A stretch of DNA of 50,790 nucleotides from Bacteroidota bacterium. GTDB taxonomy: Bacteria > Bacteroidota > Bacteroidia > Bacteroidales > PUMT01. Of this stretch, positions 29,671 through 38,439 are shown in pieces (within the stretch, counting starts at the first letter, position 1; each line of letters opens with the position of its first letter). Location: contig PUMT01000191.1 of NCBI GenBank assembly GCA_003551495.1, forward strand, positions 1 through 50,790, in the 5' to 3' direction. The position numbers and the translations under genes are program-made. The notes below the pieces were generated by a model. That model saw only the letters and a list, made by a program, of their open reading frames with translations, was not told the DNA's origin and searched no databases.

Positions 29671-29705
29671 AACTATTTAGACGGGATTCAGGTTAAATAG
29701 TTTAA
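29671..29705 (-). promoter_or_regulatory. Candidate self-regulated ECF promoter with flanking inverted repeat
   Basis: On the minus strand TTAAAC (29705-29700) is followed after exactly 16 bases by CGTC (29683-29680), then TAAAT. This resembles ECF promoters such as TGAAAC-N16-CGTC of Bacillus ECF sigmas. A perfect 9-bp inverted repeat, AACTATTTA (29671-29679) and TAAATAGTT (29694-29702), flanks it. No TAnnTTTG element was found. Predicted start near 29672, about 43 bases before the sigma gene. Confidence 0.45.
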
Positions 29706-29751
29706 TTCCTGATCTTTATTATTTTTCTGACCAGCACCTCATGTTCTCATT

Positions 29752-31803
29752 CTATTTTCCCTGTACAGTCTCAAGGTAAGCTGAAACCTGCCTGAAAATG
29801 TTGTCTGCAGTGAATCCGAACTTTTCATCAAGCACCTCTGCTGGTGCGGAATAGCCGAAGTGTTCAAGACCCAGCACAATGCCTTGCTGTCCGGCAAGGC
29901 TCTCCAGTGTTACGGGCAATCCGGCTGTCAACCCGAAAACCGGTTTCCCGGAGGGGATTACAGATTCGCGGTAGGTATCGGACTGCTTACGGAAAAGTCC
30001 TTCAGAAATAACTGACACAACACGTACCCTGAGATCCTTTTTCTTCTCAAGCAAATCAGCTCCTTCAAGAAGTGTTGAAACCTCTGAACCTGAACCTATG
30101 AGCGTTATATCGGGATCAGCACCGGCGCCCATAACTGTGTAAGCACCTTTTGCTGCCTGAATTGCTTCTTCATATCTGCATGCTTTATCTGTAACAGGGA
30201 GGTCTTTAATTTTTTGCCGTGAAAGGATAAGTGCAGTGGGTGTTTTGCGGTTTTCCATTGCCATTTTCCATGCAACAGTTGTTTCACAGGCATCTGCGGG
30301 CCTCAGTACCAGCATCGAGGGACTGCCCGAATGATTTTTCAGCTTTTCCATCAATCTTAACTGAGCTTCCTGTTCAACCGGCTGGTGAGTAGGCCCGTCT
30401 TCCCCTACACGAAAAGCATCGTGAGTCCAGATATATTTTACGGGTAGCTCCATCAAGGCTGCAAGCCTCACAGCAGGTTTCATAAAATCCGAGAACACCA
30501 GGAAAGTGCCGCATGCAGCAATTACACCGCCGTGAGCAGCAATCCCGTTTGCAATAGCTGCCATTGTAAGCTCCGATACTCCTGCATGAAGAAATGCTCC
30601 TGAAAAATCACCTTTTTTCAACGGGTGGGTTTCCTTCAGGAATCCGTCAGTTTTGTCACTGTTTGCCAGATCTGCTGAGGATACAATCATATTATCCACA
30701 TTTCTGGCAAGATGGGCAAGAACTGTACCGGAAGCAGCACGAGTGGCAATATTCTCCTTTTGCTTGATTTCAGAGTAATCAATCAGGTGCGGTTCGTTTT
30801 TGAGAAAACTTTTAAGCTTCCCTGCAAGTACCGGATTCTCCTTCTCCCATTCCTGCTGTAATTTCTTTTTTTCATCTGCATACTTCTTCTTCTTTTCCAT
30901 TACACTCAGGTAATAATCTTTTACTTCGGGGAAGATTTCAAAAGGTTTTTCAGGGTCACCTCCCAGATTTTTTACGGTCTTTTCGAAAGACCCTCCGGCA
31001 GCACTCAAGGGCATCCCATGAGTGGAAACCTGTTTTTCAAAAGAGCTCCCTTCATCTGTAACAGCACCTTTACCCATTACAGTTTTACCGATTATCAGAA
31101 AAGGGCGTGATTTCTCGTTTACCGCTTCATCCAGTGCAGCACGTATTTCTGCAGCCTCGTTTCCGTTTATGGTTTTTACGCGCCAGCCCCATGCTTCATA
31201 CTTCAGTGCAGTGTCTTCACAGGTTACGGTATCGGTTTGTGTGGAAAGCTGAATATCATTTGAGTCGAAAAACATTATCAGGTTACTTAATCCAAGGTGA
31301 CCCGCTATTCGTCCTGCTCCCTGGGAAATCTCTTCCTGTATTCCCCCGTCAGATACAAACGTATATATCTTATGGGACATCCATTCTCCGAACCTGGCTG
31401 CAAGAAAGCGTTCTGCAATGGCAGCTCCTACAGCCATTGCGTGACCCTGACCCAGAGGGCCTGATGTGTTTTCTATTCCCCTGGCAACATCCCTTTCGGG
31501 ATGGCCGGGTGTTGGGCTGCCCCATTGCCTGAAGTTTTGAATATCTTTGATTGAATAATGGCCTGTAAGTGCAAGAACAGAATAGAGCATGGGAGACATA
31601 TGTCCCGGATCAAGAAAAAACCTGTCCCGCATATGCCATTCCATATCTGAGGGATCAAAATTCAGAAACTCTGTATAAAGTATATTAATAAAATCAGCTC
31701 CCCCCATTGCTCCTCCCGGATGCCCTGATTTTGCCCTCTCTACCATGGCGGCTGAAAGGATCCGTATATTGTCCGCAGCTTTGTTGACTGTTTTAACATC
31801 CAT
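29752..31803 (-). CDS. tkt: Transketolase, atypical subtype
   Basis: Transketolase moves two-carbon units between sugar phosphates in the pentose phosphate pathway, using thiamine diphosphate. The 683-residue product has the N-terminal His28 (KSGHPGGAMGG), GPLGQG (115-120), the C-terminal EDGPTHQPVEQ, and the catalytic Glu in AGVSE. The usual GDG of the ThDP motif reads SDGG (151-154), while the Mg ligands Asp152 and Asn182 remain. The usual HDSIGLGEDGPT reads HDAFRVGEDGPT. I infer a distinct transketolase subfamily, probably still active. An insertion of charged residues (about 290-350) separates the two halves. Confidence 0.92.
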   Translation of the reverse strand: MDVKTVNKAADNIRILSAAMVERAKSGHPGGAMGGADFINILYTEFLNFDPSDMEWHMRDRFFLDPGHMSPMLYSVLALTGHYSIKDIQNFRQWGSPTPGHPERDVARGIENTSGPLGQGHAMAVGAAIAERFLAARFGEWMSHKIYTFVSDGGIQEEISQGAGRIAGHLGLSNLIMFFDSNDIQLSTQTDTVTCEDTALKYEAWGWRVKTINGNEAAEIRAALDEAVNEKSRPFLIIGKTVMGKGAVTDEGSSFEKQVSTHGMPLSAAGGSFEKTVKNLGGDPEKPFEIFPEVKDYYLSVMEKKKKYADEKKKLQQEWEKENPVLAGKLKSFLKNEPHLIDYSEIKQKENIATRAASGTVLAHLARNVDNMIVSSADLANSDKTDGFLKETHPLKKGDFSGAFLHAGVSELTMAAIANGIAAHGGVIAACGTFLVFSDFMKPAVRLAALMELPVKYIWTHDAFRVGEDGPTHQPVEQEAQLRLMEKLKNHSGSPSMLVLRPADACETTVAWKMAMENRKTPTALILSRQKIKDLPVTDKACRYEEAIQAAKGAYTVMGAGADPDITLIGSGSEVSTLLEGADLLEKKKDLRVRVVSVISEGLFRKQSDTYRESVIPSGKPVFGLTAGLPVTLESLAGQQGIVLGLEHFGYSAPAEVLDEKFGFTADNIFRQVSAYLETVQGK

Positions 31804-32080
31804 TTTTTATCTGTTTTTATTCAGTATAGTAATTATATGCCTGGCCTGTTTGAAAAAATGATTAATTGATATTGGCTAAACTTGCCTGGTTTTACTTAAT
31901 GGGAAATTCAATAATTAAGGTCATTTTCAGACCAGGCCCGGTGTAAAAGTAATTATTTTTAAAAACCTGCCGGGGCTAAACACCTCTTTTTTATCAAATT
32001 GTTTTCAACCGGCATACATTGCCTCTTTTTTCTTTTTTTCATGCAGTATAAGTAATTTTACAAATTCAAAAAAACAGGCA
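31804..32080. other. Divergent spacer between tkt and ychF
   Basis: This 277-base AT-rich spacer must hold promoters for both flanking genes. I found no full TTTG / TAnnTTTG match on either strand; TAATTTTA upstream of ychF is only a partial -7. GCCTGG and CCAGGC near 31887 and 31938 are complementary but far apart. No gene of useful length was seen. Confidence 0.4.
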
Positions 32081-33166
32081 ATGGGACTAAGATGTGGAAT
32101 AATCGGGATAGCAAATTCAGGTAAAACAACTCTTTTTAACTGTATGTCCGGGGCAAAGGTCGAAACCTCCGTTTCTTCATTCAGTGCATCCGGATCAAAT
32201 ATGGGTATTATAAAGGTGCCTGACCCCAGATTGTACGATATTGCCAGATACCATGAAGCACGAAAGATTGTACCTGCAACGGTTGATATTGTGGATATCC
32301 CCGGTGTTTCCGGAAACAGCGCCCAGGGCAACAGGTTTCTTGGAGATGTAAGAAATACCGATGCTTTGATACATGTGCTCAGATGTTTTGAAGACCCTAA
32401 TGTGCCCCATTTGCATGACAAGATCGATCCGGCAGGAGATCTCGACACTGTGGAGCTTGAATTGCAGGTTAAGGATATGGAACTCCTTGCAAAAAAAATT
32501 GAAAAACTACGTAAACCTGCAGATACAGGTGACAGGGAAGCAAAAGCTGCGCTTGATGTACTTTATCGTTGCAAGGAGCATTTAGAAAATCTGCAGCCTG
32601 CAAGAACAATCAAAATCAAGGAGGAGGAAAAAAAGTACCTGTCTGATATCGATTTCCTGTCCGATAAACCTCTCCTTTACGTATGTAATGTAGATGAGCA
32701 ATCTGCCTCTAAGGGGAACAAGTATTCTGAAGAAATTTTTCATAAGCTGCAGGATGCTGAAGCTGAGATACTCGTTGTAGCTGCAAAAATTGAAGCTGAA
32801 ATATCTGAACTGGATTCAGAAGCAGAAAGAAGAGAATTCCTGGATTCTCTTGGACTGAAAGAACCGGGTGTTGACAGACTTATAAGGGCAGCCTACAGGC
32901 TTTTGAACTTAAGGACTTTTTTTACTGTCGGCCCCAGGGAGATCAGGGCATGGACTGTTAAGGCAGGGATGACAGCACGCCAGGCTGCGGGAGTTATCCA
33001 CACTGACATGGAAAGAGGGTTCATAAGGGCCGAGGTTATCAGGTATGAGGATTTTGTAGAACTGGGATCTGAAGCAGCCTGCCGGGATAAAGGCAAATTG
33101 TCGGTTGAGGGGAAGAATTACGAGGTCAGGGATGGGGATATCCTTCATATACGTTTCAATGTATGA
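32081..33166 (+). CDS. ychF: Ribosome-associated ATPase YchF (OLA1 family)
   Basis: YchF/OLA1 is a universally conserved P-loop NTPase of the Obg group that prefers ATP and binds ribosomes. The 361-residue product has the P-loop GIANSGKTTLFN, the G3 motif DIPG, the modified G4 motif NVDE that explains ATP preference in the family, a coiled-coil region (about 130-200), and a C-terminal TGS domain (TFFTVGPREIRAWTVKAGMT, ending VRDGDILHIRFNV). It is 28 bases upstream of the PafA-like gene and probably cotranscribed with it. Confidence 0.95.
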   Translation: MGLRCGIIGIANSGKTTLFNCMSGAKVETSVSSFSASGSNMGIIKVPDPRLYDIARYHEARKIVPATVDIVDIPGVSGNSAQGNRFLGDVRNTDALIHVLRCFEDPNVPHLHDKIDPAGDLDTVELELQVKDMELLAKKIEKLRKPADTGDREAKAALDVLYRCKEHLENLQPARTIKIKEEEKKYLSDIDFLSDKPLLYVCNVDEQSASKGNKYSEEIFHKLQDAEAEILVVAAKIEAEISELDSEAERREFLDSLGLKEPGVDRLIRAAYRLLNLRTFFTVGPREIRAWTVKAGMTARQAAGVIHTDMERGFIRAEVIRYEDFVELGSEAACRDKGKLSVEGKNYEVRDGDILHIRFNV

Positions 33167-33194
33167 TAAAAAATAAATTAATTAATATTTTCTT

Positions 33195-34889
33195 ATGAAA
33201 AATCTCAATCCAGGAAATAACAGGCAAACCCGCTTATCAGCATTATTAAGCAGAATGGCAACTGCATTGCTGCTCAATATTTTCATTTTCCCCTTATTTT
33301 ATGCCACTTACGCATTTTGCGGGGAGAAACCTGCAATAAATCCTGTTCCGGATGATAAACCCCGCCTGGTTGTAGGTATAGTAGTTGAGAAAATGCGTTA
33401 TGATTATCTTACAAGGATGTGGGACAGGTTCGGGGAAAACGGCTTCAGACGGCTTGTAAACGAGGGAACTCTTTGCCGGAATGCTTCCTTTGAATATCTT
33501 CATAATCAGACTTCTCCCGGATATGCTACCATATTTACAGGTGCCAACCCTTCAGAACACGGCATAATTTCAAACCGCTGGTACAGAAGATTGCAGGGGA
33601 CCATTCAGGAGAGCGATCATGATGAATCGTCAGGTGCCGTTGGAGGTACATATCTTAACGGAAAAAGGTCACCCGTTAATTTGATGTCTGAAACAGTGGG
33701 AGATATTTTAAGAAAGGCAAGCGACTTCAGGTCAAGGGTATATACTGTTTCAATGAATCCTGCCGGTGCAGTACTTTCAGGCGGTTTTTCCGCAAATGCC
33801 GCATGGTGGTTTGACTCAAATTCGGGCCAATGGATGACAAGCACCTATTATATTGAATCTTTACCCGGTTGGGTTGAGGAATTCAACGAAAAGAGACTGC
33901 CTGAAAGGTATCTGGACCGGGTATGGAAGCCTTTGCCTGCATATGGTGAATATTTTTCATTAAACAGTAAAAAAACAGATTCCGGCAGTTTGCCATTTGA
34001 ACATGATCTCAGGAGTATGAGGCGCAGAGGCGATGATTACAGCCTCCTCAAATATACACCCTTTGGCGACACTTATACAAGAGACTTTTCCATATCACTT
34101 ATCCTGAACGAAAATCTTGGAAAGGGAAGGGACGCCGATATGATAGTAATAGGGTTTTCAGGTGTTGCAGAAATTGGTGGGAAACACGGGGTTTTTTCAC
34201 CTGAATTGCAGGATGCTTATCTTCGCCTTGATTCAGAAATTGCACATTTTCTTGAGTTCATTGACAAAAATTTCGGGAGGGAAAATGTACTGCTTTTTCT
34301 TACTTCGGATCAGGGTGCAGCCTATCCTGATGATTATGTAAGTGCTTCCAGAATACCCACCGGAACTTTCAGTCAGGGTGCAGCAATGGGTCTTTTGAGA
34401 AGCTATCTCAACGCCACATACGGGGAAGGCGAGTGGGTGCTGGGGTATCATTCAAGACAGGTTTACCTTAACCGGCTGCTGATAGAGGATTCGAATATAC
34501 CTCTTGCAGAAATACAGACAAAAGCAGCAAGCTTCCTTGACCAGGTAAGCGGTGTTTCCGGAACGTTCACCTCACAGATGCTAACGGGGAATTATTATTC
34601 AAGCGGACCTGGTTCAGCCGTTCAAAAAGGGTTTAACCCAAAGCGTTCCGGAGATATAATAATTAGTCTCAGGCCGGGATGGAAAGAAAGATCTGTTACC
34701 GAAGACAATACAGCACAGCCTGTTTCAGATTCACATGTACCGCTGATATGGTACGGAGGGAGAATAAACCCGGGTGTTGTTGAGAGACCAGTAGGAATTA
34801 CAGATATAGCACCTACAATTTCCTTTATGCTGAATATTCCGTTTACAAACAGGTTCAGCGGGCAACCCATAAAGGAAATTACCCGCTGA
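33195..34889 (+). CDS. PafA-like alkaline phosphatase homologue lacking most metal ligands (probable pseudoenzyme)
   Basis: The 564-residue exported protein (hydrophobic signal about 20-42) has the overall fold signatures of the PafA/nucleotide-pyrophosphatase branch: TSPGYATIFTGANPSEHG with nucleophile Thr106, Asn127, and the segment GAVLSGGFSANAAWWFD. Compared with PafA from memory, the six metal positions Asp38, Asp305, His309, Asp352, His353 and His486 read Glu65, Ala325, Gly329, Asp372, Gln373 and His514. The phosphate-binding Lys162 and Arg164 read Asn188 and Ala190. Catalysis therefore looks lost, though the fold is kept. No frameshift is visible. It follows ychF by 28 bases and faces the peptidase-barrel gene. 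Confidence 0.85.
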   Translation: MKNLNPGNNRQTRLSALLSRMATALLLNIFIFPLFYATYAFCGEKPAINPVPDDKPRLVVGIVVEKMRYDYLTRMWDRFGENGFRRLVNEGTLCRNASFEYLHNQTSPGYATIFTGANPSEHGIISNRWYRRLQGTIQESDHDESSGAVGGTYLNGKRSPVNLMSETVGDILRKASDFRSRVYTVSMNPAGAVLSGGFSANAAWWFDSNSGQWMTSTYYIESLPGWVEEFNEKRLPERYLDRVWKPLPAYGEYFSLNSKKTDSGSLPFEHDLRSMRRRGDDYSLLKYTPFGDTYTRDFSISLILNENLGKGRDADMIVIGFSGVAEIGGKHGVFSPELQDAYLRLDSEIAHFLEFIDKNFGRENVLLFLTSDQGAAYPDDYVSASRIPTGTFSQGAAMGLLRSYLNATYGEGEWVLGYHSRQVYLNRLLIEDSNIPLAEIQTKAASFLDQVSGVSGTFTSQMLTGNYYSSGPGSAVQKGFNPKRSGDIIISLRPGWKERSVTEDNTAQPVSDSHVPLIWYGGRINPGVVERPVGITDIAPTISFMLNIPFTNRFSGQPIKEITR

Positions 34890-34915
34890 ACGAATGAATT
34901 TTCAGAATATGTTTT

Positions 34916-37900
34916 TTACCATCCCGGAAGGAAATTCAAACCGAATACACCTCCCATAATGCCATCCCTGTGGATCGGGAGAGCGTAATAAGGTTCAAGA
35001 ATCAGGTACCCGAACATATTCACCCTCATTGAAGCCCCGGCACTGAAAAAGGGGAAACGTCGCGACATATCATCGGGGTCAAGGGTCGGACTAATGTCGC
35101 TTGTCCATGCAACACCGGCGTCAAAAAAGAGGTTCAGTTCTGTAAAGAAGAAACCCGATTCAATTACAGCCAGAACTTCAGGCCCGGTAAACGGCAGCCT
35201 TAATTCTGCGTTGGCAACAAGCATACGTGTACCTATCATGTCGTTAAAAGAGAACTGAGAATCACTAATTGATTGCAGTTCGTAAAACTGGTTGGTGGTA
35301 TAGCCCCGCAGGAATCCAGGGAATCCAAGATAGAGGGGATAAAAGATATCGTTTCGGGCATCCCTGCCGTATCTTCCGCTGTGGTAAAAGCGGTAGGAAA
35401 AATTAAGAGGGTTGAAGAAATGATACCTCCTGTAATCTGCAATGAACTGGTACATATCCACCTCACCGAAATATTTGTCAACGTGGAAACGGTATCTGTG
35501 CCCCCTCATGGGTGATGCCATACCGAAGTATGAATTGTCACCGACATAGGCGGCATTTGTCCGGAAAAGAGTAAAACCTGGCGGTGCATCCAACTGTTCC
35601 CTGGATTGCCCTATCTGGAAACCAAACTGATCGTAATAATGGTTGAAAACATCTATACGGTAATAGTACCTTGCCAAAGATACCGATGATTCAATTCTCC
35701 TTGTAACTGAAATGGGATACTGTGCAAACAAAGAGAGCTGGTCTTCGAAAGTACGAATATTGAAGAGGCGGAAATTATCTACAACAATATATTCGTCATC
35801 ACCTACTGGAAGCAGCTCCTGTGAAAACCCCATACTTGCCGAGCGGTAGGGAATATGCGAAAGTGTTGCCCCCCAGTCAATCCGCCCCTCACGGTTGATA
35901 TAGGATGCCAGTCCTGCAAAGTCATATATCTCACCTTCTACGGCCAGTACAGTAAAAAGGCTCCTTTCTCCCACAATATCGCTGAAATACATGTTCACAC
36001 CGCCTGACATACCGGTACCGTAGTAAGTATCGAATGCAATTCCCACACCACCTGTATTGCCGATATAGTCAAGCTGGAACTGTGGCCTGAAGGGTTTCAC
36101 TTCAAATGAGTCTTCAGGGATCTCTTCCACCTTGGCATAATCTGTCATTTTTTTGTCGACAATATTTGTTGCCACCCTCTGGAACGGAGGAAGGGTCGCC
36201 GCAAGCAGATCCACATTTTTGGGGTTGACCTCTTTTCTTTCGAAATCGTCTATATGTGCAGAGTAAATACTGTAATTGTTATCAAAAAAGTATGTGTAGG
36301 CAATATTCCCTTTTTCCCTGGAAATGCTCATTGCCGGGGCCAGCCATGTTATCCCGCTTATTCCCGTAGGATATTCGGTCATACGATACACCTTACCGTC
36401 AGTTAGCCTGTATTCATACATATTTCTGAATCCGTCACTGTCGGACAGGAAAAATATTGATTCGTTGTCTGGTGAAAAAACCGGATTGACATTGTTGGCT
36501 CCCTTAAAAACGGGGAGAACAGTTATTTCATTACCGTTTTCAAGGTCCACGATCCCTATGTTGAATTTATAGTTGGGGTCGGTGTTTGTATCACCGGGTT
36601 GCCTGCGGTCAGTTGAGAACAACAGTTTATCTCCTTCACCGGACCAGCTTACATGGATATATGAATGCCTGTCGTTTGTAACCTGCTCAACCTCTTCGCT
36701 TTCCATGTCATAAATATAAATGTTGTTGCGTCCCCCCGCCAGTCCGTTCATAACTATCTTACTGCCGTCGGGCGACCAGGATGGGTTATTGAATGAAGGC
36801 ACTCCGGGGATTTTTATTTCTTTTGGCGAACGTCGTGGTCTTTCGGTATCCACAATGAACAGCTTGTTTCTTCCCCTTTTGACACCCACATATGCAAAGT
36901 GCCGGCTGTCGGGCGACCATGTTCCCATTGACTCCAGAAAGTTGAATCCGTCAATATCCCTTGTCCTTGTTGAACTGGTAATTTCGCGGACAATTTTGCC
37001 GTCTTTTGATCTGGCTATGAACAGGTCAAGTGTAAAAACATCCTTTTCAGAGAAAAAGGCAACATATTCGCCGTTTGGACTAATGGACGGCGATACATTC
37101 ATTCGGCCTGCAGTTTCTTCGAAAAGGATTTTTTCCCCGGTCATTTCAGGTATTGTTTCGGGAATGAATGTCCTGTAATGGCTTTCATAAGAGTTCCTCC
37201 ATACTTCAGAAAAGGTTGAGGGGCTCATATCAAGTGTGGTTTCAATGGCTCGCCTGTAACCCCATTTTGCTGTTTCCATGAACAGATCGGGAATTACATC
37301 ATCTCCCCACGTGCGGCCGACAAATGCCATGAAGGCGTGACCCCATCTGTAGGGGAAGTAGTCATGGTATCTTGCCAGGTCATCCACTGTAGGGAAATCA
37401 TCTTGAATAAGTGCATCCCTCATCCACATAGCAGTGTGCGGGTCAACGCTGCCAATTGACATGTATTCTGCCATTCCCTCAACCAGCCATAATGGCAGGT
37501 TGGCAAACGATACCCTGTTTAGTGTATCCTTTCTGGTCAGCATATTAAACTGGAATGCGTGCACCAGTTCGTGACCGAGAACATGATTGGTCTGGGCATT
37601 AGTTTCAAGGATCGGGAAGATCACCCTGTTCTTGAGTGATTCGGTAACCCCGCCGGTACCAATACCGATAAATGAACTTATTGCCATTGTCTGCTGGAAG
37701 TCGGGATGGTTTTCATATATAATCACCGGATTGGGGGTCTCTATTGAGTCCCTCATTACAGCATAATGGCGTTTAAACCATTTTTCCGACATTACACCAA
37801 GTTCATTTATAATACTGTCATCTTCAAAGTAATGGTAAATGTCAAAATTTGAAGTGCTGAATACCTTGTAGTCAAAGCTTCTGTAACTTGGTTTGTTTCT

Positions 37901-38008
37901 GCCGAACCCCTGGCCAAAGGCATCTTCATAACCGGTCATCCACACTGCTAAAACCATTAGCAGTGTAATCAGTGACCTTGAACAATTTTTAACAGCTATA
38001 GTTATCAT
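34916..38008 (-). CDS. Exported HExxH peptidase - TolB-like propeller - Omp85-like barrel fusion
   Basis: The 1030-residue protein has a signal peptide (1 to about 32), then a peptidase-like domain with HELVH (146-150) and WLVEGMAEY (174-182), the zinc-site pattern of gluzincin (peptidase MA-like) families. A TolB/PD40-type propeller follows at about 285-600, with repeats SPNGEYVAFFS, WSPDSRHFAYVG, WSPDGSKIVMNG, WSGEGDKLLFSTD and FSPDNESIFFLSD. The C-terminal part (about 640-1030) is a beta-rich barrel with FLRGY (899-903), matching the Omp85 loop-6 motif, and ends in an aromatic residue. The propeller takes the place where BamA has POTRA domains. Function is unknown; a surface or periplasmic protease anchored by its own pore is one reading. 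Confidence 0.88.
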   Translation of the reverse strand: MITIAVKNCSRSLITLLMVLAVWMTGYEDAFGQGFGRNKPSYRSFDYKVFSTSNFDIYHYFEDDSIINELGVMSEKWFKRHYAVMRDSIETPNPVIIYENHPDFQQTMAISSFIGIGTGGVTESLKNRVIFPILETNAQTNHVLGHELVHAFQFNMLTRKDTLNRVSFANLPLWLVEGMAEYMSIGSVDPHTAMWMRDALIQDDFPTVDDLARYHDYFPYRWGHAFMAFVGRTWGDDVIPDLFMETAKWGYRRAIETTLDMSPSTFSEVWRNSYESHYRTFIPETIPEMTGEKILFEETAGRMNVSPSISPNGEYVAFFSEKDVFTLDLFIARSKDGKIVREITSSTRTRDIDGFNFLESMGTWSPDSRHFAYVGVKRGRNKLFIVDTERPRRSPKEIKIPGVPSFNNPSWSPDGSKIVMNGLAGGRNNIYIYDMESEEVEQVTNDRHSYIHVSWSGEGDKLLFSTDRRQPGDTNTDPNYKFNIGIVDLENGNEITVLPVFKGANNVNPVFSPDNESIFFLSDSDGFRNMYEYRLTDGKVYRMTEYPTGISGITWLAPAMSISREKGNIAYTYFFDNNYSIYSAHIDDFERKEVNPKNVDLLAATLPPFQRVATNIVDKKMTDYAKVEEIPEDSFEVKPFRPQFQLDYIGNTGGVGIAFDTYYGTGMSGGVNMYFSDIVGERSLFTVLAVEGEIYDFAGLASYINREGRIDWGATLSHIPYRSASMGFSQELLPVGDDEYIVVDNFRLFNIRTFEDQLSLFAQYPISVTRRIESSVSLARYYYRIDVFNHYYDQFGFQIGQSREQLDAPPGFTLFRTNAAYVGDNSYFGMASPMRGHRYRFHVDKYFGEVDMYQFIADYRRYHFFNPLNFSYRFYHSGRYGRDARNDIFYPLYLGFPGFLRGYTTNQFYELQSISDSQFSFNDMIGTRMLVANAELRLPFTGPEVLAVIESGFFFTELNLFFDAGVAWTSDISPTLDPDDMSRRFPFFSAGASMRVNMFGYLILEPYYALPIHRDGIMGGVFGLNFLPGW

Positions 38009-38439
38009 ATCTATATTTTAATTAGTTTTTTCCTGAGAACATTAAATTAAAAACGAATATTTACATTTAATAATTATACCAAAGAACGTACCATTTTTAT
38101 AAATAAAGCAAAACAGGTAAAAAATGATTTTTTTATTTATGGCCTGATATAAAACCCAATTTACTGTTTTTCCTCAAAATATAAACAATTTTTAATATGA
38201 TGTTGTTTACCTGACAGGGGATTGTTTTTAAAATAAGTTGAATTTACAGGCAGTATAACTAAAGCTGAGTGTTTTTGTGCAGTGTGCAGGAGAAAATCCG
38301 GCCTGGAGCAAACCGGTATGGCTTAATACAACCGGAATTGTATTGGCCGCATACCACCGGAGTTTCAGAATAAAACCCCGGTGGCATGAACGGGCAAAAA
38401 CAGGTTGTATAAGAAATTATAAGAAATCTATCTTTATTG
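38009..38439. other. Structured 430-base spacer between korB and the peptidase-barrel gene
   Basis: The part near the barrel gene (38009-38260) is very AT-rich with no clear TAnnTTTG on the minus strand. The part near korB holds several inverted repeats (next entry). A 42-codon minus frame (38259-38387) and a 68-codon plus frame overlapping korB are visible but have no supporting features. Confidence 0.4.
38298..38384 (-). other. Cluster of three hairpins downstream of korB
   Basis: CCACCGG (38354-38360) pairs with CCGGTGG (38378-38384), with GTTT/AAAC extending the stem. GGTATG (38315-38320) pairs with CATACC (38350-38355) and encloses AATACAA/TTGTATT (38325-38331 and 38338-38344). A shorter CCGG pair flanks 38298-38316. 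No good T-run follows on either strand. This may be the 3' region of the korAB transcript or a small structured RNA. Confidence 0.4.

Noticed and set aside
36720-37178. 152-codon plus frame opposite the peptidase-barrel gene
   Set aside because: It lies inside a well-supported 1030-codon gene and shows no domain.
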